From: Endothia cerciana
Taxonomy: Eukaryota > Ascomycota > Sordariomycetes > Diaporthales > Cryphonectriaceae
Direction: 5' to 3'
Assembly: GCA_026119935.1 (NCBI GenBank)
Contig: JALRMH010000008.1
Coordinates: 558,001-622,000, forward strand
Length of the DNA stretch: 64,000 nt
This document shows, piece by piece, positions 56,721-64,000 of the stretch (within the stretch, counting starts at the first letter, position 1; the number at the start of each line of letters is the position of its first letter). The position numbers and the translations under genes are program-made. The notes beneath the pieces are model-generated. The model was given only the letters and a program-made list of their open reading frames with translations, was not told the origin of the DNA and ran no database searches.

Positions 56721-57946
56721 CAGCGAGGTTCCTGCCTCTCTTCCCATGGTTGTTGCTTGATACCGCACTGTCCATGTAGTCGGCCTGTGTCCTATTGCTG
56801 CTCAGGTGTCTCAATCGCATTGTTTTTACTCATAGTTCCAGCCTGTTGTCAAAGATTCTAAAGGGATAGACGGCCGGCGAGGTATACGTTAGCATGCCAT
56901 GCCGCTCGACGCCAACCATCTCATGGGAAATGCGCGTGGTAATAATGGATTGGTCATCGCTTCTGTATTTCCTGCTCGCCTCTGTCGTCGATTTCGAGGA
57001 GCTGGTGATTGCCCCTGCTGTAAAGAGGGATGAGGGCAACATGTACTTTGGCGAATTAGGCACCTGTCGATTAGTGGACATGATAATAATGCCATCAAAT
57101 TGCCGATTCATCCAAGTTTTCTGTGTCACTCGTGTGGTCGTGCGTCCGGTGCTTCCGAGACATGCGTCTTGTTGACGTAGCGTCGTCTGCGCCTAACCTC
57201 TCGGCTGGGTCAACATCGATTTCCGAAGGCCTCTTGCAGTCGCCGAGATGAGCGCTAGGTATTCAAACATGCATATTATCAGCTGCCCACGGCTATCAAT
57301 CGGGCCTTATATACACATGATACGTGTTGGTACCGCCGCCATCACCCTCGGCTCTCCGAAGCATCAACATCTCATCTCACCATGTGGCATGCTTCGAGGT
57401 AGAGACAGGAGGCCCAATAACCGCTTCCCTCATCGTCATAGTTCGTCTTCATCAAGACATCCGAATGTTGTCCACCCGTCCTCCCGTCCTCGCATCCGCG
57501 CTTCATCACCCGAGGCTCGTCCCCGAGATATGCCGGAAACCCAAGGAGCCCTAGATTAAACTGCAAAATAAGAACAAACAAAACAACCCAGTGCCCTGCG
57601 CCCGAAGAATGGAGCGGAGGCGGCGGCGGCACAGGGAAATACAGAATCAAGTCGGTCGGGCTAGGCAATGTTGTTGAAAATGGTCAACCCTGAACGCCGA
57701 AAACGAAGGGTGGCTCGATGGCATTGGCAATACATATTCGGCCGTATGTGGTCCACCGGCTATCCTGGGATGGGAGTAGGTATGAAGAAGCTGGGCCGGG
57801 ACGGGACGATTAGGGCATGTCCGGGTTTCTCATGGTCGTCTGTCGACCTCTTGGTGATGGTCGTGGGGAAGGCCAATGTGCAGGTTCTGGACCCCGTTCC
57901 CGCCCTCTGCTTGTTAGATTTGTGGTCCGTCATCCAGGTTGTCGGC
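56721..57946. other. Convergent intergenic stretch
   Basis: Between the protease and the minus-strand coiled-coil gene. No supported gene. Confidence 0.5.
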
Positions 57947-59118
57947 TTAGTGGTCCTGTTCGCCGTCGCCATCTGGGCCGGGCACAATCACAAAGTCAGC
58001 ACTTCCGCTCTCGGACCCAATGGTTCGCACGCTCTTGACGGATCTGGCGTCGGGTGCAGTTGGTTTTGAAAGAGAGTTAAAAATGATGTGCTGGTTGTGA
58101 TTGTTACTGGGGGTGTTCTGGTGCTGATAGTGCTGGCTTCGAAGCTGCTGGGCTTGAGTCTGAAGAAAAGTTGGACTCCCACTCCCAGACCCGGTGTTCC
58201 CAGCCCCGACACCACCGGCGGTGGTATTGTTCATCATCCGCGGGAGCAGCAGCTGGTGGCGGTACCGGGGATAGTCTGGGCCGAAGGAGGTGGTAAAAGG
58301 GTCGGGAACAAACTCGTATTCACCTTCACTAGCGGTGGGCGTGGGCGGCAGGGCCCCTGGGACCGCCTGCTGGCTCGCCTTTGCCGTGCCCGGTCGCGAC
58401 CCGCCGTGCTTCTGGTCCGCTGCGGTCGCCGTGAGGGTGCTGTCGCTCGGCTGGGGCGCGACGGGCCGCCGCTCGGGGATGGTGGCCTGCGGCGCCGGGG
58501 GCTTGCCGTTGCGCCTGAGCCGCTCCTCCATCTCACGGAGCCGCTGCTCGAGGGCCTCCAGCTCGGTGGCCTGCGTCTGGACGGTCTGCTTACTGTTTGG
58601 GGTTGAAAGAAAGCTTATTGTCAGCCCTGGCTCCCTTGGCTCTTCCTTTGTGCTCTTGTGCTTCCGGATGGGGGCGGTGGACGATGTTGGCCGTGCAGGG
58701 GGAGGAGATCTACGGGATGGCAAGTGGAGGGGGATCTGTCTGGTCGGGTGGCCGCTAAAACAAATCATGTCACTCTGCTCGCTGGGTTACACACCGCTCG
58801 TCAAGCTTTGCATCTAGGTCGGCGACGCTGTTGTCGATACGGAAGATGCCCTCGAGTTCGGCAGAGAAGGAGCGGGCAATGGTACTGGAGGAAGCATCTT
58901 CGTGTCAGTCCTCCCTGTTTCTCTCTCCTATCTCCCGGCCACACACGGCACAGCAAGGCCGGGGGTGGAGGAGAGGGGGGGGGGGGCAGGGCGTACGATT
59001 GAGGACGGCGAGCATTGGGCTTCCAGTCCTTCTCGAGTTCCTCGTCGGAGATGAAGTCCGCCTGCTGCGGCACCGCCTTGGCGGGCTGGGCAGGAGTTCC
59101 GGTGGGAGAGGTCGCCAT
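57947..59118 (-). CDS. Hypothetical coiled-coil protein
   Basis: Three exons (59118-58997, 58884-58795, 58592-57947) join in frame to 285 residues. Residues 1-41 are hydrophilic (ADFISDEELEKDWKPNARRP). An amphipathic stretch follows (TIARSFSAELEGIFRIDNSV), leading into a strong coiled coil across the exon 2-3 junction (ADLDAKLDERKQTV, then ATELEALEQRLREMEERLRR). The heptad pattern runs unbroken over the junction, which supports the 202-nt intron over a nearer acceptor at ~58756. The C-terminal half is low-complexity, Pro/Ser/Gly/Asn-rich. It seems a conserved fungal family of unknown role, and no catalytic motif is seen. Intron 1 contains a 12-nt C tract on the sense strand. Confidence 0.8.
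58975..58986. repeat. 12-nt G run (C tract in coiled-coil gene intron 1)
   Basis: Starts about 9 nt past the donor on the sense (minus) strand as C. Confidence 0.9.
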
Positions 59119-60396
59119 TTGCGCGGATGGTTTCTTGACGATGTGTCGGAGGTGTGAGAGCGCGGTGGGGGCGTCAGGAAGAGGGAAGCTGTCAGCGTCG
59201 AGGAGGGGAGGCTCTTGGTGGTGGGATGAGGGCGGAGTGGCCGAGGGAGAGGAAGGGTTGTGCCGGTATTGTATGAGTGAGGGCCGGGTTATAATGAGAT
59301 GGTGTTAAGCGAGTCGTTGAAAGGGGGTCCCGTTTACGTTCGACGTGCCCACTCGCAATAGCAGGGCGTCTTATTCAAGCCAAGACGTGCCGTGCAGTGC
59401 AGCTGACAGTCTATCGTCCATCCCTGGTCCCTGGCAACATGCGGGAACCCTCCCCCAAGTACTGCTACTGGAGGCCCCTAGGGCCAATCGAGATCCGGCC
59501 AGCGTTCAGCAGTAAAACACCGGCTACAGTGGCACTACCTTTTAGAGTACAGCAGCAAGCCACCGCAGGGACGTTGGGCCGCCAACCGCTGGAATCTTAG
59601 CATGTTGTGTGTGTTCGGTAGGCCGGTCAGTTGGCACGACATGATCCGCTCACCTGCACCTTTATCTTCCCCGAGACCATCCACGAGGCCAGGGCAGTTG
59701 ACTCCAGCCGAGACGATGATGATCACGAACCATCTTCATTTCCGATCATACCTGCCATTCTCCCAGTATTGGTCCCTACTCTGCAGATGGCTGCAGCACT
59801 GTACGGGCGTCACCAGGTCACTGGTCAGGTCTGAAACACCGTCCTCTCTCACCGAGCAGCAGTCCCGTCGCATCGGAATGCCGCCCTTCGGTCAACGCGG
59901 CCATCCAGGTATAGACTTCGTACACGTTAGATTCACTGCAGGTCCAGACTTCATGCGAGCATTTAGGGGCAAATGAAGCAGAAGCAGAAAAAGGAAAGAG
60001 ACCGCCACAAACATGCGAACATGACCGCCGGCGCATTGCTTCCTCTCTGCAACAGCGCCCCTTCATCGAAACATCTGGCCACCCTTAGTGCGGCTCAAGG
60101 CCGATGCATAAGCGTGCCCTCGGGGGAACGCCCCTATTCTGACAACCTGGGGAAAGATCACCGCCTCCCGCGACTCTTTGCTTAGCATCCGGGCGCCTCC
60201 TATTCCCGGCATACACCGCTCGCTATCCTGAGTGGCAGTGACTTACGGGGTCCGACCCAGCGACGTCCGTTCTCGAATGTAGGACATATTGACGGCCTCA
60301 GAACCTAAATATAGGATCCTGACTCTTCCCAGGCTCCAGGGGCACACGCGTCAACCACCGCCACATTCAAAGCGCCGGCCTGTCTCTGGTCCGGGA
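59119..60396. other. Intergenic stretch
   Basis: Upstream of the coiled-coil gene. No gene recognised. Confidence 0.5.
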
Positions 60397-60771
60397 ATGC
60401 TGCGCGCCACCGGATCACCTCTCATCATTATCGTCGATGAGGACGTCCAGCTGCCCCTGGCCTGTCATGATGGCGACAACCTTCCGCCTCTAGTACAGTC
60501 ACCGCCCGTTGTCGTCGCTAGCGAGAGCAGCACACATGTTGTCCACCTGCAGTCTCAGCCGTTCCCGGGTTCCTCGCCCGTAGGTACGGACTATTTTGCA
60601 ATGAGCATCACGGCCACCATATACGGACGCATGGAGCTGCAATCGACCCTCCTGGTCTCGGGCAGCCAGACTGGACGTCCGTGGTATTTTGAGCGGGAAG
60701 ACTGGATCCTGGCCGCGCTGAAGGTCCAGCGGTCAGGTGCTGCGGCGTTGGAGGCCCTGCAGAGTGAATGA
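60397..60771 (+). CDS. Small hypothetical protein
   Basis: 124 residues from the first ATG of this frame (the frame stays open for 36 codons upstream with no earlier ATG). Codons favour G/C in the third position, and the residue pattern is not low-complexity: MLRATGSPLIIIVDEDVQ at the start and GSQTGRPWYFEREDWILAAL near the end. These give it coding character absent from the neighbouring frames. No signal peptide, transmembrane helix or known motif. It could be a chance frame or the last exon of a longer gene. Confidence 0.4.
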   Translation: MLRATGSPLIIIVDEDVQLPLACHDGDNLPPLVQSPPVVVASESSTHVVHLQSQPFPGSSPVGTDYFAMSITATIYGRMELQSTLLVSGSQTGRPWYFEREDWILAALKVQRSGAAALEALQSE

Positions 60772-63263
60772 TGCATGCCCAGTCGAGGTGCGGGAGTGAT
60801 GATCGTGGGGAACGCCCCCCCCCCCCCCGCCACCACGAACCTAATGGCATCGAAGGCGGGTGGGGATGGAACAGAATCATGCTCTTGTTAATCACGAGTG
60901 GACTGATGAGGTACGCGATACCTGAGCTGCACAGTCAGCGCCGGCGGTCGCTCGGGAGGAGAATCTCTTTGGAAGCACTTGTGACCATCTGGGCGTCGTT
61001 ACTCATCAAGAGGATATTCATTGTGCTTTCGGTCCGCCTCTTCCGATCTCAAACTTCCTGACCCCCTCATCTCATGAGCCAGGTGCAGCCCGCCTGTCCG
61101 GCAAAGCTGAGCCGGGTCTGTGAGCGGACACTAGAGATTGCCCTACTTCATGCCCGTCTATAAGTGTATGTAGCCTTCTAACCGATTTCCGCAATGTCCA
61201 AATACCCCTTTCTTAACGACTTCGCAAATGTGTGGAGTATCCCCGGCCATCTCGTCCTCCAGGATGGGGCAGCACTCAGACTTCAGGGCCACTTCTGATA
61301 GCTACCTCCTTGGATAATGCTATTAAGAACTGAACCATCGGCGGACACTGCGATCACTTTGTTGGTGCTGCCACTAATCGATCATACTGTCCCCGTTCAA
61401 TGGCCCGAGGCCCCGTTCGGCAGTCTTCAAAACCTCAAAGCTGATCGTAGAAGGGGCGCCGCCGTGGAAAAAAAAAAAGAATGCCCGTCATTTGGACAAA
61501 GTAAGCGGCTGCCGCCTTCGTGCGACCTCTTCATGCGCCTATTCGGAAGTACTAGCCGCCTAGCAGCGCCTAGCGCGCTACAGTTCGATGTAGTCCCGCC
61601 GTCATTCATTACTGCCTAACCAACATAATCTTATCGTCCACGGCGACAGTGATTGAGATCCCCATTCGACATCGGAAAATAAATTGAAGAGGCCCCATGT
61701 TCATTGTATTCTGCACGAGCCAGGGGCTGCCGTCATTTGGCACAGATCCACTGCTTATTTCCATGTCGCGCCTCTAATTTTACCCCGTGGACCAGCGCAC
61801 GACCCCTTTTTTGGCTATGGACGTGTTGCTGTGCCTCACCACCATTACGTCGCTGACTGGCCATGTACAGGGTGTTCGTCCCGACGTTCATAGAGGCCAA
61901 CAGCCTGGGCCATCAAGCGGTGTTGTCGAATCGCTGCTATGCTTGGAACTAACCACTCGCGTGGCTCTGGGCTCCTTTCCACGTTCCTGTCTTTCTGTTT
62001 CTTCCCGCGGGGTGCGTCCCCCTGGCTTAAAGCCTGTCTTCGTAGTGCTTTCCCCCTCATCCAAACGCCCCTGGCAGCCACGTGCTTCGTGATAATCTGG
62101 GCAGCCCTCGGGATTCCATACGTACAGAGATGCTTCGAGAACAGCCACAGGAAGCCCAGGTGCCAGGTCTCGGTGACTTGAACTACCGTGGACCCAGGTT
62201 AGATGCGGCTCTCCCTCGGCACCAACAGTAAAAGAGACACCACCGTGTGGCCCTGGTACAGCACTGGTCCATGCGGCTCTTTGTCCTCTCCACACCGGGC
62301 TTGAGACCCGCACCTCTTACTGAGGACGCCACGGCACTGGTCGGTGGAGCTGCCACGATACAGGAAGTACAAGACAAGACAGTCTCCCCAGGTAGAGTGG
62401 CTGTTCACACTGAAGTTGAGATCCACATCTCCTGACCCTGTTCAACCACAGACGCAGATGGGCGCAGGATGCCATTCATGCGCTAGAGTTCATATCGGGT
62501 TGAAGTTCGGTTGAGAGGAGCTCGGCAGGCTTCACACCCTTCTTCAGAAGCTGAACCCAAGTGACAGGGATGGCAGTCAACATATTCACACAGCAGCAAT
62601 GATTCACGTGCTTGACAGGAACCATGTGAAATCTCCCAGGTGATTATTATGTACAACATCGTTCCGTGAACAGGTGACCAACTGGGCACGCTTGGACGAT
62701 CAGGGAATAGCTTGGTTACGTCAGCAGATGGGTAAATGTGATTGGGCCAGCTGCCTTATCTTGCAGGGCCCCTTCCCCAGGTTCAGAGCTCCTTGGCGTA
62801 TCCGTCAGCTGAACAGCTCCAACAAACAGCCCGACGTCCAACCGCCGCCCCAACAAGCAAGGAAAGCGCCGCCAACGTCGATAACACGTGACAGTGGGAA
62901 AAAGCCGTCCTGCGACGACGACCTTTGCGATCGCAAACCACCAAACAGCCTCAATATCCACATTCACCCGATGACATCATCCAAATAGCCATCAGAACAT
63001 TTCCCAGCACCCCGCCGAGGCCTGTCGTATGCTTTTGACCCGTGTCCTGACGCGTCTTGGCCGTCGTAGAGGGATCTTTACCAAGTGGCTGGCGCAAAGG
63101 ATCGGGACGAGGAGTTGATCGCGCACCGCATCGGACCGCGTCGCATCGCGCCGCATCACAGACGCACCCGATACGGACATCACGGTCGGTCATCGTGGCG
63201 CCCATCCAACTTTTGCAGCGACGAGACTCTCCCCTCGGTGACTGGCGGGAGGGACTCTGGGGA
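60772..63263. other. Gene-poor stretch
   Basis: 2.5 kb with a 14-nt C run at 60815-60828. Short frames on both strands (for example 61888-62313 minus) lack coding character. The right end is the presumed promoter of the next gene. Confidence 0.5.
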
Positions 63264-64000
63264 ATGGTTCACGCGACATCCTACACCCCTCTGGAGTCGC
63301 TATTATTATTTACCTGGATCCGCAGCCACGGCGCCGACGCCTTCGAGGCTGCCGCGTTCCCCCGCGTCTCCCACGACCTCATCAACAACGACATCATCAA
63401 ACAGGACCCCACCTACGATGCGTCCCGGCTAACACCCGAGTCGCTCAAGGAGCTCTTCCTGCACCTGCTGCAGGAGGAGCTCAAGGATGAGGCGCCCTCG
63501 AACGAGGCTGTCCCTGCCGACGGGTCTCTGTCCCCGAACAGCAGGAAGCGGAAGCGCCCCGGATCTGCACCAAAGGTGACGTCCCTGGTCGAGGCCCGGC
63601 AACATGTCCACAGGCTGCCCGATGCCGAGGCGAAACTCTACGCCAAGTACAAGCAGAAGGTGGCTCAAGAGCTATGGCAAGAGCAGGAGGATCTGCGCAG
63701 GCTGGAAGAGGAGATCAGCCAGCTCGAAGCGCAGGAGAAACAGGCCGCCGAGGCCCGCAAGAACGCCAGCGACGGCCTGGGTGTGCCTGCTAGTACAGTG
63801 AAGAAGCCTAGCCGTCCACCGACCATTGCACAGACTGGTGATGTACGGAAGCCGCCACCGCAACCTAATGGAACCGGTGTCCAGCCGAAACCACCTACAC
63901 CAGTTCAGGTCGCCGCACCAAAGAACGTCCCACCACCGCCACAGATCTCACCTTCTAGGCCGTCTGCAGCACCCGCGCCTCTCCAGCCACTGGTTCAGCA
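63264..64000 (+). CDS. N-terminal part of a probable nuclear protein (truncated at window edge)
   Basis: An open frame runs from ATG 63264 to the end of the window, 245 codons with no stop. The start (SYTPLESLLLFTWIRSHG) and the next ~75 residues form a compact helical segment (DASRLTPESLKELFLHLLQEEL). A bipartite basic nuclear-localisation-like patch (NSRKRKRPGS) follows, then a charged coiled coil (KYKQKVAQELWQEQEDLRRL and following residues) and a Pro-rich region. I recall this N-terminal arrangement from fungal chromatin-linked (bromodomain-related) proteins, but no bromodomain lies within the window, so the identity is unproven. Confidence 0.65.
   Translation, partial: MVHATSYTPLESLLLFTWIRSHGADAFEAAAFPRVSHDLINNDIIKQDPTYDASRLTPESLKELFLHLLQEELKDEAPSNEAVPADGSLSPNSRKRKRPGSAPKVTSLVEARQHVHRLPDAEAKLYAKYKQKVAQELWQEQEDLRRLEEEISQLEAQEKQAAEARKNASDGLGVPASTVKKPSRPPTIAQTGDVRKPPPQPNGTGVQPKPPTPVQVAAPKNVPPPPQISPSRPSAAPAPLQPLVQ

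Noticed and set aside
58592..58756. Nearer acceptor for exon 3 of the coiled-coil gene
   Set aside because: It would insert a Pro/Arg-rich stretch that breaks the heptad pattern; the acceptor before 58592 keeps the coiled coil continuous.
1..64000. tRNA, rRNA, CRISPR, bacterial insertion sequences or operons
   Set aside because: Scanned by eye for B-box-like GGTTCGA contexts and repeat-spacer arrays; isolated matches (for example near 23778, 33126, 47304) lack a paired A-box and cloverleaf. A tRNAscan-SE run would settle this.

Overview
The window reads as a chromosomal segment of a filamentous ascomycete (Pezizomycotina, probably a Sordariomycete). Evidence: genes broken by short GT...AG introns of about 60-250 nt (GTAAGT/GTGAGT/GTACGT donors), GC-rich codon use in the core genes, fungal-type proteins (Ede1, Lhs1, fungal frataxin, DUF3712) and two decayed Fot1/pogo-type transposons with C-to-T changes at CpA of the kind made by repeat-induced point mutation. 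No bacterial operon signals, CRISPR arrays, rRNA or tRNA genes were seen.

Layout. 1-28.2 kb is a GC-rich core block: an EH/UBA endocytic scaffold (EDE1, +), frataxin (-) divergent from AP-3 sigma (+), a small single-pass, probably mitochondrial membrane protein (-) divergent from cytosolic leucyl-tRNA synthetase (+), a large Ski2/DDX60-like helicase (-), an F-box-like gene with an apparent frameshift (-), a small predicted GPI-anchored protein (+), DPH3/KTI11 (-) and a 2EXR-type protein (-). 28.6-44.1 kb is visibly AT-richer and accessory in character: a 1.87 kb Fot1/pogo relic with TA duplications, an adenosine/adenine deaminase-like gene with an unusual active-site residue, a DUF3712 membrane protein, a polytopic membrane protein, a second internally deleted transposon relic, and a run of damaged genes (two-helix membrane protein, kinase-like pseudogene, hypothetical protein). 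44.9-64 kb returns to core genes: alpha-tubulin (-), the ER Hsp70-like chaperone LHS1 (+), a secreted pepsin-type protease (+), a coiled-coil protein (-), a small unknown ORF (+), and the 5' part of a Lys/Arg- and coiled-coil-rich protein running off the right edge (+).

Functional themes are housekeeping: trafficking (EDE1, APS3), mitochondria and Fe-S (YFH1), translation (LeuRS, DPH3), cytoskeleton and ER folding. The genes do not form an obvious pathway. I did not find a convincing undescribed multi-gene system. The observations most worth a second look are the Asp-to-Gly change in the deaminase, C-tracts in introns, an in-frame alternative acceptor inside the helicase core, two CAGCGTG elements upstream of LHS1, and the comparison of the two transposon copies. 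All exon boundaries were set by eye from reading-frame continuity and splice consensus.
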